DNA of 64,000 nt from NCBI RefSeq assembly GCF_001425045.1, contig NZ_LMDJ01000002.1:1-64000 (forward strand), given 5' to 3'. Positions 27,360 to 37,949 of the stretch are shown in pieces. Made by a program: the position numbers and the translations under genes. Numbering within the stretch: position 1 is the stretch's first letter; each line of letters opens with the position of its first letter. Source of the stretch: Massilia sp. Root351 (lineage in GTDB: Bacteria > Pseudomonadota > Gammaproteobacteria > Burkholderiales > Burkholderiaceae_D). Below the pieces are notes generated by a model. The model was not told where the DNA came from. It worked only from the letters and a program-made list of their open reading frames with translations, and did not search any database.

Positions 27360-27402
27360 GGATGCGCAATCTCCGCCACGCCCGCTACCAGACAGGAAGA
27401 CC

Positions 27403-28731
27403 ATGAAGCTATCTCCAACCGTATCGGCGCCGCGCCGCGCGCTGCTCAAAGGGGCCGTGTCGGCCGGGCTGGTGGCGGCTGCCGGCAAGCCGCTGGCGCA
27501 AGCCGCCGGCACAGCGCGCAGGCGCGTGATCGTATCGACCGACATCGGCGGTACCGACTTCGATGATTTCCAGTCCTTGGTGCACCTGCTGTTGTACAGC
27601 GACATGCTGGACCTGGAAGGCATGATCGCCTCGCCATGGGGCGAGGGGCGCAACCGCAAGCAGCATCTTCTGAGCCTGATTTCAGTCTACGAGCAGGATT
27701 ATCCCAAGCTGCGCACATGGTCGCCGCACTATCCCGCTCCCGAACGGCTGCGCGCCATTTCCAAACAGGGCGGCACGGACCTCGCGGGGCCGCATGGCTG
27801 GGGGCAGGCCACCGAAGGCTCCAGCTGGATCATCGAGCGCGCGCGCAGCAGCGATCCGCGCCCGCTCTGGGTACTGCTGTGGGGCGGCTTCGAAGACCTG
27901 GCGCAGGCGCTGCATGATGCGCCTGACATCAAGGGCAAACTGCGCGTGTACATGATAGGGGGGCCGAACAAGAAGTGGTCTACCAATGCCTATGACTACA
28001 TCGCGCGCACCCATCCGGACTTGTGGATTATCGAGAACAATGCGAGCTACCGGGGCTGGTTCACCGGCGGGCAGCAGTCGGGCGATCTTGGCAATGTCTC
28101 CTTCGTCCAGCAGCACGTGAAAGGCAAGGGCGCGTTGGGCGACTACTTCACCACCATCGCGCCGCAGATCAAGATGGGCGATACGCCGTCGCTGAGCTAT
28201 GTATTGGGCGCCAATCCTGAACAGCCGGGCGCAGGCGGCTGGGGGGGACGTTTCGTGCGCGCATGGGACCGGCCGCGTGTCACGTTTACCGCACCGCCCA
28301 CGGAGGCGGACGTGGTGGAAACCTTCGCCATCGTCGAGCTGGTGTACCGCCCCGCCGGCGCCGAACCAGAGCGGGCGCAAGCCACGCTGGTGGTGGACAA
28401 TCAGGAATTCAACGGCTACCGCGATGCCGGCGGCGCCTGGCGCTTCCTGTTTTCCCCGAAAGAGGCCAAGGCTTGGCGCTACCGCATCGAGAGTAATCAT
28501 CCCGGCCTGGCCGGACAGACGGGCGGCTTCACTTCGCGCAACGCCGCACCGGAGCAGGCGCGGCATCCGTCCGCGCGCTATCCCAACTGGTGGACCGACG
28601 ATCCTGCGCCGGAATTCAGCGTCGGCCCGCACCAGGGCGCACAAACGGTCAGCCGCTGGCGCGCCGGCTTCCTGCGCGACTTCGCCGCGCGCCTGCTGCG
28701 CGCGCAAGCGGCCGCCCCCGCCAAGCTGTGA
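27403..28731 (+). CDS. DUF1593 / Sde0182-type nucleoside-hydrolase-like protein, Tat signal
   Basis: 442 residues. The N-terminus has twin Arg plus hydrophobic run ([15 protein letters not shown]), a Tat-type signal with the cut near AQA. The mature protein begins with a nucleoside-hydrolase-like domain carrying an acidic metal motif ([11 protein letters not shown]), followed by [16 protein letters not shown], and ends in an Ig-like C-domain (about 320-430) typical of Sde0182 relatives. Those relatives occur in polysaccharide-use loci; the reaction is not established. AGGAAG precedes ATG 27403. The next gene, 14 nt downstream, is a paralogue with the same domain order. A promoter with a GntR-type operator lies directly upstream. 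Confidence 0.8.
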   Translation: MKLSPTVSAPRRALLKGAVSAGLVAAAGKPLAQAAGTARRRVIVSTDIGGTDFDDFQSLVHLLLYSDMLDLEGMIASPWGEGRNRKQHLLSLISVYEQDYPKLRTWSPHYPAPERLRAISKQGGTDLAGPHGWGQATEGSSWIIERARSSDPRPLWVLLWGGFEDLAQALHDAPDIKGKLRVYMIGGPNKKWSTNAYDYIARTHPDLWIIENNASYRGWFTGGQQSGDLGNVSFVQQHVKGKGALGDYFTTIAPQIKMGDTPSLSYVLGANPEQPGAGGWGGRFVRAWDRPRVTFTAPPTEADVVETFAIVELVYRPAGAEPERAQATLVVDNQEFNGYRDAGGAWRFLFSPKEAKAWRYRIESNHPGLAGQTGGFTSRNAAPEQARHPSARYPNWWTDDPAPEFSVGPHQGAQTVSRWRAGFLRDFAARLLRAQAAAPAKL

Positions 28732-28745
28732 ACGGACCCTGACTG

Positions 28746-30173
28746 ATGAAGAAACTTCTGCTTTCCATGCTGCTGGCCGCTGCCACGGCTTATGCGCCCG
28801 GCGCCTGCGCGGCCGACAAACCGCGCGTGATGGTGCTCACCGATATCGAGAACGAGCCGGACGACGCCATGTCGCTGGTGCGCTTCCTGGTCTACGCCAA
28901 TCAGTTCGACATCGAGGGTCTTGCCGCCACCACTTCGGTGCACCAGCGCGGCCGCGTCGCGCCGCAGCGCATCCGCCAGATCGTCACGGCCTACGGCAAG
29001 GTGCGCAACAACCTGGAATTGCATGAACCCGGTTTCCCAACTGGCGAGGCGCTGCTGGCGCGGGTGAGCGAAGGCTTGCCCGTGTATGGCATGGAAGGGG
29101 TAGGCGAGGGCAGGGATTCGTCGGCCTCCGAGCAGCTGATACGGGCGGTGGACCGCGACGATGCGCGTCCGCTGTGGGTACCCGTCTGGGGCGGGTCCAG
29201 CGTGCTGGCGCAAGCGCTGTGGAAGGTGCGCGCCACGCGCTCGCCGGAAGCGCTGGCGCGTTTCGTCGCCCGACTGCGCGTCTACGCCATTTCCGATCAG
29301 GACGACAGCGGCCCCTGGCTGCGCGAAAACTTCCCGCGCCTGTTCTATATCGTCAGCCCCGGCATCAACGCCAGCGGGGGCTACCACCACGCCGCATGGT
29401 CCGGCATCGCCGGGGACAACTTCCATGGCCGCTTTGCCGGCGGCGATGCGCTGATCGTGTCCAATGAATGGCTGGAGCACAACGTGCGGCGCAAGGGGCC
29501 GCTGGGCGCCGAGTATCCGCATTGGGAGTTCATGATGGAGGGCGACACGCCGTCTTTCCTGAACCTGGTCAATAACGGACTGAGCAACCCCGAACGCCCC
29601 GACTGGGGCGGCTGGGGCGGCCGCTACGAGCTGTACACGCCGCGCAAGGAGCGCTGGTTTGTCCAGCCGGAAACGCGTCCGATCTGGGCCGACACGCAGG
29701 ACGAGGTGCTGGGCGCGGACGGCAAGTGGCATACCTCCAACCACGCCACCATCTGGCGCTGGCGCGCCGCCTTCCAGAACGATTTCGCCGCCCGCATGGA
29801 CTGGACCGTCAAACCGTACGCGGGCGCCAACCATCCGCCGGTGCCCCGCCTGGGCCATGCCGCCCAGCTCACCGCCCGGCGCGGCGCGCGCGTGGACCTG
29901 AGCGCCGAGGGCAGCAGCGATCCGGATGGCCACAGCCTGTCGTATGCGTGGTTTGCGTATGCGGAGGCCGGCACCATGGTGGTGTCCAGCGGCCGCTCGG
30001 GGCAGCCCGTCGAGATCAGCGGCCATGACCAGCAGAAGGCATGGTTTACCGTGCCGACCACGCGCGTGCTGCCGCCGGGGACGGGCACCCTGCACGTCAT
30101 CCTGGCCGTGACCGACCACGGCACGCCGCGCCTGACGCGCTATCAGCGGGTGATCGTCAACGTGGTCCCCTGA
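28746..30173 (+). CDS. DUF1593 / Sde0182-type nucleoside-hydrolase-like protein, Sec signal
   Basis: 475 residues. A Sec signal peptide ([22 protein letters not shown]) precedes the nucleoside-hydrolase-like domain with [13 protein letters not shown], the same metal motif position as in the preceding paralogue. Further shared blocks are [17 protein letters not shown] and [13 protein letters not shown]. The C-terminal Ig-like domain (about 375-475) is longer than in the paralogue ([11 protein letters not shown]). The substrate is unknown; a ribosyl- or glycosyl-compound hydrolase in the periplasm is a reasonable guess. It follows its paralogue by 14 nt in one unit. Confidence 0.8.
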   Translation: MKKLLLSMLLAAATAYAPGACAADKPRVMVLTDIENEPDDAMSLVRFLVYANQFDIEGLAATTSVHQRGRVAPQRIRQIVTAYGKVRNNLELHEPGFPTGEALLARVSEGLPVYGMEGVGEGRDSSASEQLIRAVDRDDARPLWVPVWGGSSVLAQALWKVRATRSPEALARFVARLRVYAISDQDDSGPWLRENFPRLFYIVSPGINASGGYHHAAWSGIAGDNFHGRFAGGDALIVSNEWLEHNVRRKGPLGAEYPHWEFMMEGDTPSFLNLVNNGLSNPERPDWGGWGGRYELYTPRKERWFVQPETRPIWADTQDEVLGADGKWHTSNHATIWRWRAAFQNDFAARMDWTVKPYAGANHPPVPRLGHAAQLTARRGARVDLSAEGSSDPDGHSLSYAWFAYAEAGTMVVSSGRSGQPVEISGHDQQKAWFTVPTTRVLPPGTGTLHVILAVTDHGTPRLTRYQRVIVNVVP

Positions 30174-30227
30174 CCGCTGCGTTGGTTGCTGCGCGGACAC
30201 GAAACGAAGGACTTTCTCTCGTCTTAT

Positions 30228-30256
30228 GTCTTATAGAAGACTTGTTGAGGTACAAT
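30228..30256 (+). promoter_or_regulatory. acnB promoter region with inverted repeat
   Basis: GTCTTATAGAAGAC (30228-30241) is a perfect inverted repeat with 5-bp arms; a further GTCTTAT stands just upstream at 30221. TACAAT (30251-30256) is a good -10 and the repeat covers the place of the -35, which has no TTGACA match. An FCD/GntR- or other TCA-cycle regulator probably binds here (inference). Confidence 0.55.
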
Positions 30257-30322
30257 AGCGCACACACTCGGCGGCCGCGCTCGCGCGACCCCTGCTATTA
30301 ACCCTCACTGAAAGAGTCTTTC

Positions 30323-32908
30323 ATGTTAGCTGCTTACCGCGAACACGTCGCTGAACGTGCTGCCCTCGGCATTCCTGCACTGCCGCTTTCGGCTGCCCAG
30401 ACCACCAGCCTGGTTGAGCTGCTGATCAATCCGCCGGCTGGCGAAGAAGCCTTCCTGGTCGACCTGATCACCTACCGCGTGCCGGCCGGCGTGGACGATG
30501 CCGCCAAGGTCAAGTGCGCCTTCCTGGCAGCCGTTGCCAAAGGCACGGAAACCAGCCCGCTGATTTCGCGCGAACTGGCTACCCGCCTGCTGGGCACCAT
30601 GCTGGGCGGCTTCAACATCAAGCCGATGATCGACCTGCTGGACGACGCGGTGGTTGGCGCCGTGGCCGCCGAAGGCCTGAAGAAAACCCTGCTGATGTTC
30701 GATTACTTCCACGACGTGAAGGAACTGGCGGACAAGGGCAGCGAGCGCGCCAAAGACGTGATCCAGTCCTGGGCCAACGCCGAGTGGTTCACCTCGCGTC
30801 CCGAAGTGCCGCAAAGCCTGACCCTGACCGTGTTCAAGGTCTCCGGCGAAACCAACACCGACGACCTGTCGCCGGCGCCGGACGCCACCACCCGTCCCGA
30901 CATCCCGCTGCACGCGCTGGCCATGCTGAAGAACGCCCGTCCAGGCATCAACCCGGACGAGCCGGGCCAGATCGGCCCGATCAAGCAGATCGAAGCGCTG
31001 AAAGCCAAGGGCCACCTGGTTGCCTACGTGGGCGACGTGGTCGGCACCGGCTCTTCCCGCAAGTCCGCCACCAACTCGGTGCTGTGGTTCACCGGCGAAG
31101 ACATTCCATTCATCCCGAACAAGCGCTTCGGCGGCGTGTGCCTGGGCGCCAAGATCGCGCCGATCTTCTACAACACCATGGAAGACGCCGGCGCGCTGCC
31201 GATCGAACTGGACGTGTCGCAGATGGAAATGGGCGACGTGATCGAACTGCGCCCGTTCGAAGGCAAAGCGCTGAAGAACGGCGAAGTGATCGCCGAGTTC
31301 AAGGTCAAGTCCGACGTGCTGTTCGACGAAGTGCGCGCCGGCGGCCGCATTCCGCTGATCATCGGCCGCGGCCTGACCTCCAAGGCGCGCGAAGCGCTGG
31401 GCCTGGCCCCTTCGACCCTGTTCCGCCTGCCGCAGAACCCGGCCGACACCGGCCGTGGCTACACCCTGGCGCAGAAGATGGTTGGCCGCGCCTGCGGCAT
31501 GCCTGAAGGCAAGGGCATCCGCCCAGGCACCTACTGCGAACCGAAGATGACCACCGTCGGCTCCCAGGACACCACCGGCCCGATGACCCGCGACGAGCTG
31601 AAAGACCTGGCTTGCCTGGGCTTCTCGGCCGACCTGGTGATGCAGTCGTTCTGCCACACCGCCGCCTACCCGAAAGTGGTGGACGTCAAGACCCACCGCG
31701 AACTGCCGGCTTTCATCGAAAACCGTGGCGGCGTAGCGCTGCGCCCGGGCGACGGCGTGATCCACTCGTGGCTGAACCGCCTGCTGCTGCCGGACACCGT
31801 CGGCACCGGCGGCGACTCGCACACCCGCTTCCCGATCGGCATCTCGTTCCCTGCGGGTTCGGGCCTGGTGGCCTTCGCCGCCGCCACCGGCGTGATGCCG
31901 CTGGATATGCCTGAATCGGTGCTGGTGCGCTTCAAGGGCGAAATGCAGCCTGGCGTGACCCTGCGCGACCTGGTCAACGCGATCCCGCTGTACGCCATCC
32001 AGCAAGGCATGCTGACCGTGGACAAGAAAGGCAAGAAGAACATCTTCTCCGGCCGCATCCTGGAAATCGAAGGCCTGCCGAAGCTGAAGGTCGAGCAAGC
32101 GTTCGAACTGTCCGACGCCTCGGCCGAGCGTTCCGCCGCCGGCTGCACCGTGCACCTGGATAAGGAGCCGATCATCGAGTACATGAACTCGAACATCACC
32201 CTGATGAAGTGGATGATCGCCACCGGCTACCTGGACAAGCGCACGCTGGAACGCCGCATCCAGGCCATGGAAGCGTGGCTGGCCAAGCCCGAGCTGCTGT
32301 CGCCGGACGCGGACGCCGAGTACGCCGCCGTCATCGAAATCGACCTGGCCGACATCCACGAGCCTATCGTGGCATGCCCGAACGACCCGGACGACGTGAA
32401 GACCCTGGCGGACGTGGCCGGCGCCAAGATCGACGACGTGTTCGTCGGCTCCTGCATGACCAACATCGGCCACTTCCGCGCCGCCTCCAAGGTACTGGAA
32501 GGCAAGTCCGATATTCCAGTCCGCCTGTGGATCGCGCCGCCGACCAAAATGGACGCGCAAGTGCTGACCTCGGAAGGCCACTACGGCACCCTGGGCCGTA
32601 CCGGCGCGCGCATGGAAATGCCGGGCTGCTCGCTGTGCATGGGCAACCAGGCGCAGATCCGCAAGGGCGCCACCGTGATGTCGACCTCGACCCGCAACTT
32701 CCCGAACCGCCTGGGCATCGACACCAACGTCTACCTCGGTTCGGCCGAGCTGGCAGCGGTGTGCTCGGCGCTGGGCCGCATCCCGACCAAGGCGGAATAC
32801 ATGTCGCAGATCGGCGTCATTGCGGACAACGCGGACCAGATCTACCGTTACATGAACTTCGACCAGATCGCGGAATTCCGCGACGTGGCCGATGCTGTGA
32901 AAGCCTGA
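30323..32908 (+). CDS. acnB: Aconitate hydratase B
   Basis: 861 residues, the usual AcnB length. It begins with the AcnB-specific HEAT-like domain ([16 protein letters not shown]), followed by the swivel domain and the Fe-S core. Cluster-ligand motifs are [11 protein letters not shown] (one Cys) and [10 protein letters not shown] (two Cys). It interconverts citrate and isocitrate in the TCA cycle and, in relatives, can serve 2-methylaconitate steps; it binds an oxygen-sensitive [4Fe-4S] cluster. GAAAGAG precedes the ATG. It has its own promoter and terminator and is not tied to its neighbours, so it is a core gene within an accessory-rich window. Confidence 0.97.
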   Translation: MLAAYREHVAERAALGIPALPLSAAQTTSLVELLINPPAGEEAFLVDLITYRVPAGVDDAAKVKCAFLAAVAKGTETSPLISRELATRLLGTMLGGFNIKPMIDLLDDAVVGAVAAEGLKKTLLMFDYFHDVKELADKGSERAKDVIQSWANAEWFTSRPEVPQSLTLTVFKVSGETNTDDLSPAPDATTRPDIPLHALAMLKNARPGINPDEPGQIGPIKQIEALKAKGHLVAYVGDVVGTGSSRKSATNSVLWFTGEDIPFIPNKRFGGVCLGAKIAPIFYNTMEDAGALPIELDVSQMEMGDVIELRPFEGKALKNGEVIAEFKVKSDVLFDEVRAGGRIPLIIGRGLTSKAREALGLAPSTLFRLPQNPADTGRGYTLAQKMVGRACGMPEGKGIRPGTYCEPKMTTVGSQDTTGPMTRDELKDLACLGFSADLVMQSFCHTAAYPKVVDVKTHRELPAFIENRGGVALRPGDGVIHSWLNRLLLPDTVGTGGDSHTRFPIGISFPAGSGLVAFAAATGVMPLDMPESVLVRFKGEMQPGVTLRDLVNAIPLYAIQQGMLTVDKKGKKNIFSGRILEIEGLPKLKVEQAFELSDASAERSAAGCTVHLDKEPIIEYMNSNITLMKWMIATGYLDKRTLERRIQAMEAWLAKPELLSPDADAEYAAVIEIDLADIHEPIVACPNDPDDVKTLADVAGAKIDDVFVGSCMTNIGHFRAASKVLEGKSDIPVRLWIAPPTKMDAQVLTSEGHYGTLGRTGARMEMPGCSLCMGNQAQIRKGATVMSTSTRNFPNRLGIDTNVYLGSAELAAVCSALGRIPTKAEYMSQIGVIADNADQIYRYMNFDQIAEFRDVADAVKA

Positions 32909-32931
32909 GTCTCCCCTGACTGAGTGAAAAG

Positions 32932-32953
32932 TCGCCGCTAGCCGGCGATTTTT
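32932..32953 (+). terminator. Rho-independent terminator of acnB
   Basis: TCGCCG and CGGCGA form a 6-bp stem with a 5-nt loop, followed by five T residues (32949-32953), 23 nt after the acnB stop. Confidence 0.8.
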
Positions 32954-33001
32954 CATTTGCGCAAACAATCATTTTTGTGAGCCGGATTGCGGCGCCTTTG
33001 A

Positions 33002-33015
33002 AGGGATAATTCCCT
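33002..33015. repeat. Short inverted repeat before the dehydrogenase gene
   Basis: AGGGATAATTCCCT is a perfect inverted repeat with 5-bp arms and contains GATAAT, which could serve as a -10. It lies 21 nt before ATG 33037. No clear -35 is seen. Confidence 0.35.
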
Positions 33016-33036
33016 ATCTACCTAAGCGCGCACAAT

Positions 33037-34764
33037 ATGGCCAACTACCGCTCACGCCTGCTGGTTTCGCTCTCCGCCGCAGTCGCCGTTGCCGTCGCTG
33101 CAACCCCGCTTGCCGCCATCGCCACGCCACCCGACGGCGCCCGCCTGTTCGCTTCCAACTGCGCCATGTGCCATAGCGCGACGCCGGACCTGCAGCCGCT
33201 TGCCGGGCCGGGCTTGTTCAACGTGCTGGGGCGGCGTATCGCCGGCGCGCCCGGCTATGCCTATTCCAAAGCCCTGGCCGCAGCGGGCAGTAGCGGCCGC
33301 GCGTGGAGCGACAGCGAACTTGACCGGTATATACTCGATCCGGCCGCCCATACGCCCGGCACCACGATGCCCATGAGCGTGCCGGACCAGGCCGATCGCG
33401 CGGCGCTGATCGGCTACCTGAAAACGCTTGCGGGCAAGCAGGCGCCGCCTGCCAGGGCCTTGGCTGCACCAGTATCGGCAGCGAAGGGCGGCGGCGACTG
33501 GAGCGCGGACCAGCCGGGACGCATCCACCAGGTGCGCGCCGACCAGCTGGCGGCGCCGTTCGCCACGTCCAGCGCGGGCAACAATCCGCAGACGGTGCAA
33601 CGCCCGAAAGACACGCTGCCCGCCGTTCCGCCCGGCTTCAAAGTGAACCTGTGGGCCACCGATCCGGACAAGGGCCGCCTGCTCGTCAAGGCCCCCAACG
33701 GCGACCTGTTCATGTCCTCCATGCCGAAGCGCCTGATGAAGGTGTTCCGCTCCTCCACCGGCGAGCAGGCCGACACGGTCAGCGTGTTCGCGTCTGGCCT
33801 GAACCGCCCGTTCGGCTTTGCGTTCTGGCCCGTGGGGCCGAACCCGCAATACCTGTACGTCGCCTACGTCAATTCCATCGTGCGCTTCCCGTACAAGAAC
33901 GGCGACCTGGTGGCCAGCGCCGCGCCGGAAGTGGTGGTGCCGTCGCTGGTGGCCGCGCCGGGATCGCACACCACCCGCACGCTCGCCTTCTCGGCCGACA
34001 GCAAGACCATGTATGTGTCGATCGGCTCGGCCTCGAATATCGGCGAACGGATAGAGCGACGTGCGCCCGAACCGCTGCCGGACTGGGAGGCGAAGCACGG
34101 ACTGGGCGGCGCCTGGGGCGACGAGACCGACCGTGGCGTGGTCCTGGCCTTCGACCCGGACGGCGGCAACCGCCGCACCCACGCCACCGGCTTGCGCAAC
34201 TGCGTGGGCATGTACCGGCACCCGGCAACCGACGACCTGTTTTGCAGCGTGAATGAGCGGGACCTGCTGGGCGACAACCTGCCGCCCGACTACCTGACGC
34301 GCGTGCCGCGCGGCGCCTTCTTCGGCTGGCCGTGGTACTACATCGGCGCCAACGAAGAGCCTCGCCTGCAAGGCATCCGCCCGGACCTGAAGGACAAGGT
34401 CAGCAAGCCGGATCTTCTGGTGACGGCGCATTCCGCGCCGTTGGGCATGGTGGCGTACGAAGCCGGCGCCGGCGCGCGCAGCCGCTTCCCGGCCGACTAC
34501 AACGGCGACATGTTCCTGGCGCTGCACGGCTCCTGGAACCGCGCCACGCGCACCGGCTCGAAAGTGGTGCGCGTGTTCATGAAGCACGGCGTGCCAACCG
34601 GTTCCTACCAGGACTTCGCCACTGGCTTCGTGGTCAGCGACCGCGAAGTGTGGGGCCGGCCGTCCTCGGTGGCGGTGCAGGACGACGGTTCTCTGCTGAT
34701 CGTCGACGATGTCACCGGCGAAATCTGGCGCGTGGCGCCGGCCAACACAAATCCTGCGCAATAA
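33037..34764 (+). CDS. Cytochrome c fused to PQQ-type sugar (sorbosone/glucose) dehydrogenase
   Basis: 575 residues. A signal peptide is followed by a class I cytochrome c domain (about 30-130) with the haem site CAMCH and a likely Met ligand in TTMPMSVPD, then a beta-propeller of the glucose/sorbosone dehydrogenase family (about 185-570, with GLNRPFGFAFWP, HGLGGAWGDETD, GLRNCVGMYRHP and FFGWPWYYIG). The propeller oxidises a sugar using PQQ and hands electrons to its own haem in the periplasm. The order cytochrome-first is less common than cytochrome-last. It is followed by the GH2 gene after 8 nt, so the two probably serve one sugar. Confidence 0.85.
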   Translation: MANYRSRLLVSLSAAVAVAVAATPLAAIATPPDGARLFASNCAMCHSATPDLQPLAGPGLFNVLGRRIAGAPGYAYSKALAAAGSSGRAWSDSELDRYILDPAAHTPGTTMPMSVPDQADRAALIGYLKTLAGKQAPPARALAAPVSAAKGGGDWSADQPGRIHQVRADQLAAPFATSSAGNNPQTVQRPKDTLPAVPPGFKVNLWATDPDKGRLLVKAPNGDLFMSSMPKRLMKVFRSSTGEQADTVSVFASGLNRPFGFAFWPVGPNPQYLYVAYVNSIVRFPYKNGDLVASAAPEVVVPSLVAAPGSHTTRTLAFSADSKTMYVSIGSASNIGERIERRAPEPLPDWEAKHGLGGAWGDETDRGVVLAFDPDGGNRRTHATGLRNCVGMYRHPATDDLFCSVNERDLLGDNLPPDYLTRVPRGAFFGWPWYYIGANEEPRLQGIRPDLKDKVSKPDLLVTAHSAPLGMVAYEAGAGARSRFPADYNGDMFLALHGSWNRATRTGSKVVRVFMKHGVPTGSYQDFATGFVVSDREVWGRPSSVAVQDDGSLLIVDDVTGEIWRVAPANTNPAQ

Positions 34765-34772
34765 AGGCACCC

Positions 34773-37700
34773 ATGTCCCGCCTCCCGTCCCGCCCCATGG
34801 TCCGCACCACGCTACGCCAGGCCGTCGGTGTCGCAGCCGCCTTGCTCGGGCTAGGCGCAGCGGATGCCGCCAACGTCCAAGCCGCCAAAGAGGCCGCGTA
34901 TTCGCTCACGCTGAACGGCGACTGGTCGTTCAAGTACATCGCGGGGCGGGATGCTGGCGCCGATGCCGAATTCAGCTCCGCGAGCTTCGATGCATCCCGC
35001 TGGAACACCATCCCGGTGCCAGCCAACTGGGAACTGAAAGGCTTTGCCGAGCCTATCTATGCGGACGAACTGAAGGAGGGCCAGGGCCTGTACCGGCGTA
35101 CATTCCGCGTACCGGTGAGCTGGCAGGGCCGCCGCACCTTGCTGCGCTTCGAGGGCGTGGCATTCGGCTACGAACTGTGGATCAACGGCAGGAAGGCCGG
35201 CGCATCGAGCGCCAGTGCGTTCAACCGCCACACCTTCGACGTCACCGAATTTCTGCTGCCGGGCGAAGCCGCCAACACGCTGGCGGTACGCGTGACAACC
35301 AGGCCGCCGGGATACGAATTCGACCTGAACGACGACTGGTCCCTGTCCGGCATTTACCGCGACGTGACGCTGTTCTCCGTACCCGCCGCGCATATCGCGG
35401 AGCTGGCGACCAGCACCAGGCTGCTGCCGGACGGCGCGGCCGAATTCTCGCTGGATGTGGAGCTGAGCAAGGATGAAGGCGAGCTGCGCGCCACGCTGAT
35501 CGCGCCCGACGGGACAAGCGCCGCGACTGCGCGCCTGGTGACGCCGGCGGGCAAGGATGGCGCGCGCCGCCGCGCCGTGCTGCGCGTGGCCAAACCCAGG
35601 CTGTGGACGGCGGAGACGCCCGCGCTGTACCGCCTGCAGCTCGCGCTTGCGGACAAGGGGAAGACCGTGCATGCGGTGGATGAGCGGGTGGGGCTTCGCG
35701 AGGTCCGCATCGATGGCAGGGTGCTGCTGCTGAACGGGCGCCCGATCAAGCTGCGCGGCGTAAACCACCACGACCTCGATCCGCTGCATGGCCGCGCCAT
35801 CACCGAGGCGCAGATGCGCGCCGACCTGGCGCTGATGAAAAAGGCTAACGTCAATTTCGTCCGCACCTCGCACTATCCACCCAACGTCCGCCTGCTGGAG
35901 CTGGCCGACGAAATGGGCTTTTACGTGATGGATGAAGTCTCGATCGGCCACGGCGAGAAAAACCTCGTGAAGCCCGAGTACCGGGACAACATCCTGGCGC
36001 GGGTGGAACCGACCATCGCGCGCGACAAGAACCATGCGTCGGTCCTGATCTGGAGCATCGGCAACGAGAACCCGGTCACGGAGGTGGAGCTGGAAGCAGG
36101 GCGGCTGGCGAAGCAGCTCGATCCGTCCCGGCCGATCACCTACCCGAAGATCGGCAGCTACTTCGCTGCGAACTACCAGAAAATTCCGGACTGGGTGGAT
36201 ATTCACGCGCCGCACTACCCAAGCAATGCGCGCCTGGTGGACTACGCAGCCACACTCGCGCGGCCGGCCATCATTACTGAATATGCGCACGCGCTGGGCT
36301 TGGCTACAGACCGCTTGCAGGAGCAGTGGGAAACCATACAGAACAGCCCGGTACTGGCCGGCGGCGCGATATGGCACTTCATGGACCAGGGCATCCTGAG
36401 CACCAGCGCCGCACCGGTCGATCCGGCAAGGCCGACGCAGTACGCGTGGCTGGACCCGACACGCTACTACAACACGCATGGGCTGGACGGCACGGACGGC
36501 GTGGTCTACGCGGACCGCACGCCGCAGACCGACTACTGGCAGATGCGCAAGGTGTATGCGCCGGTGCGGTTTCCCGAGCAGCGCGCGCAGGTGAAGCCAG
36601 GACGGCAGCAGGTAAGCGTTACGGTGGAAAGCCGCTATGATTTCCGGCCACTGCGCGGCGTGGGCCTGCACTGGTCCTTGCAGCGCAACGGCAAGGAAAT
36701 CGGCCGTGGCATGGCGGGCTTGACGGCTGCGGCGCGCAGCAGCGAGGTTGTGCGCATTCCGCTGGATATCCCGGCCGGGGCGCAGGGCGACGTGCTCGCG
36801 CTGCAGCTGCGGGCGGTCGATGAAAGCGGCATGCAGGTGAATGAACGCACTGTGCAGCTCGATCTGCACGGCGCCGCCGGCACCCATATCGGCATGCAGC
36901 CGCGCGCCGGTTGGCCCGCTGGATTGCCGGCGCAGGGCGAACCCGCCGTCAGCGAGAGCGAAGATGGCATACAGGTCACCTTGCCGCAGTGGGTGCTGAC
37001 GGTGCAGCGCTCCTCGGGAGCGCTGACGATCCGCGACCACGAAGGCAAGGTGCTGGTGGACGGGATTTATCCGCATTCCGGACGCAAGCCGCTGATGGCG
37101 GAGGCCTTGCGTGCCAAGCTGTCGGGGCTCTGGCTGAAGTCCACCCTTACGCGGCTGGAAAACGCGGTGATCAAGGTGCAAAAGCGCGACGGCAAGGTGC
37201 TGCTGGCCGTATCGGGCGAATATCCGCTGCCGCCGGATGGCAAGGACGCTCCGGCTGCGGCGCGTTCGCCGTCGCAGCCGTTTGACGATTTGGTGCCGGA
37301 TGCTCCGGGCGCCGCGCAAGCGGCCGCCGCGCCTGCCCATGCACGCGGCGCAGTCCGCGACACGCTGCGCGGCGGCTACCAGCTCGACATCGCGGCCAAC
37401 GGCGCCATCACGGTCTCGTACGCATTTAGGCCTGCCGCTGCTTCAGGTTTGCTGTCGGAAGCCGGCCTGTCCGTGGTGGCGCCGGCGGGTGTGGAAGAGT
37501 TCCGCTGGATCGGGCAGGGGCCGTACGCCGGCTATCCCGGCAAGGACATGCTCAACGAGTTTGGGCAGTATCACCTGAACCGCGCCGACCAGCGCTTCCA
37601 GGGCAACCGGCGCGGCACCGAGCTGGCGCTGCTGAGCGAAACCCGGGGCGCCGGCTTTGCGGTGGCCATGCAGCCCGGCGACGTCGCCGTGGAGCGCGAC

Positions 37701-37925
37701 GGCGAACGCACGCTGCTGAGCCACAACGCCTTGGTCGGCGGCCTTGGCAACAAGGGCACCGCGCCGGAGGTGACCTACCTGGCGGAGAACAGCCCCCAGA
37801 TCGCCGGCTCCTTCACGCTGGTGCCGCTGGGGACGCGCTGGCCGGCGGCGCTGGTCCGCTGGTTCGGAGCACCGGCGCCTGCAAAGGCGGTGTTCAAGCC
37901 GTTTTTCCACAGTTACGATCAATAG
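34773..37925 (+). CDS. Glycoside hydrolase family 2 enzyme (beta-galactosidase type)
   Basis: 1050 residues with a signal peptide (ending near AADA). Order: sugar-binding jelly roll (about 35-190, with FEGVAFGYELWINGRKAG), Ig-like domain (about 200-300), TIM barrel (about 310-590), then further beta domains including a small-chain-like C-terminal domain (about 720-1045, WIGQGPYAGYP). Catalytic pair: acid/base in WSIGNENP and nucleophile Glu in IITEYAHA. It is probably periplasmic. The family contains beta-galactosidases, glucuronidases and mannosidases; the large chain with a Bgal-small-N-type tail favours beta-galactosidase. ATG 34773 is used; ATG 34797 is also possible. Confidence 0.87.
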   Translation: MSRLPSRPMVRTTLRQAVGVAAALLGLGAADAANVQAAKEAAYSLTLNGDWSFKYIAGRDAGADAEFSSASFDASRWNTIPVPANWELKGFAEPIYADELKEGQGLYRRTFRVPVSWQGRRTLLRFEGVAFGYELWINGRKAGASSASAFNRHTFDVTEFLLPGEAANTLAVRVTTRPPGYEFDLNDDWSLSGIYRDVTLFSVPAAHIAELATSTRLLPDGAAEFSLDVELSKDEGELRATLIAPDGTSAATARLVTPAGKDGARRRAVLRVAKPRLWTAETPALYRLQLALADKGKTVHAVDERVGLREVRIDGRVLLLNGRPIKLRGVNHHDLDPLHGRAITEAQMRADLALMKKANVNFVRTSHYPPNVRLLELADEMGFYVMDEVSIGHGEKNLVKPEYRDNILARVEPTIARDKNHASVLIWSIGNENPVTEVELEAGRLAKQLDPSRPITYPKIGSYFAANYQKIPDWVDIHAPHYPSNARLVDYAATLARPAIITEYAHALGLATDRLQEQWETIQNSPVLAGGAIWHFMDQGILSTSAAPVDPARPTQYAWLDPTRYYNTHGLDGTDGVVYADRTPQTDYWQMRKVYAPVRFPEQRAQVKPGRQQVSVTVESRYDFRPLRGVGLHWSLQRNGKEIGRGMAGLTAAARSSEVVRIPLDIPAGAQGDVLALQLRAVDESGMQVNERTVQLDLHGAAGTHIGMQPRAGWPAGLPAQGEPAVSESEDGIQVTLPQWVLTVQRSSGALTIRDHEGKVLVDGIYPHSGRKPLMAEALRAKLSGLWLKSTLTRLENAVIKVQKRDGKVLLAVSGEYPLPPDGKDAPAAARSPSQPFDDLVPDAPGAAQAAAAPAHARGAVRDTLRGGYQLDIAANGAITVSYAFRPAAASGLLSEAGLSVVAPAGVEEFRWIGQGPYAGYPGKDMLNEFGQYHLNRADQRFQGNRRGTELALLSETRGAGFAVAMQPGDVAVERDGERTLLSHNALVGGLGNKGTAPEVTYLAENSPQIAGSFTLVPLGTRWPAALVRWFGAPAPAKAVFKPFFHSYDQ

Positions 37926-37940
37926 CCCTGCCGGGCAGGG
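37926..37940. terminator. Short hairpin between convergent GH2 and fecR-like genes
   Basis: CCCTGCCGGGCAGGG pairs as 6-bp arms around CGG directly after the GH2 stop, between two convergent genes. There is no T-run on either side, so termination is only suggested. Confidence 0.35.
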
Positions 37941-37949
37941 CGTGCCGCG

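Noticed and set aside
27358..27402. ATG 27358 as start of the first DUF1593 protein
   Set aside because: That ATG overlaps the -10 element TAGAAT; ATG 27403 has a ribosome site and a proper Tat signal.
30326..32968. 880-codon open frame opposite acnB
   Set aside because: Pure shadow of a highly conserved gene; no domain, no ribosome site.
34851..37340. 829-codon open frame opposite the GH2 gene
   Set aside because: Shadow frame; the GH2 reading has signal peptide, domains and catalytic Glu residues.
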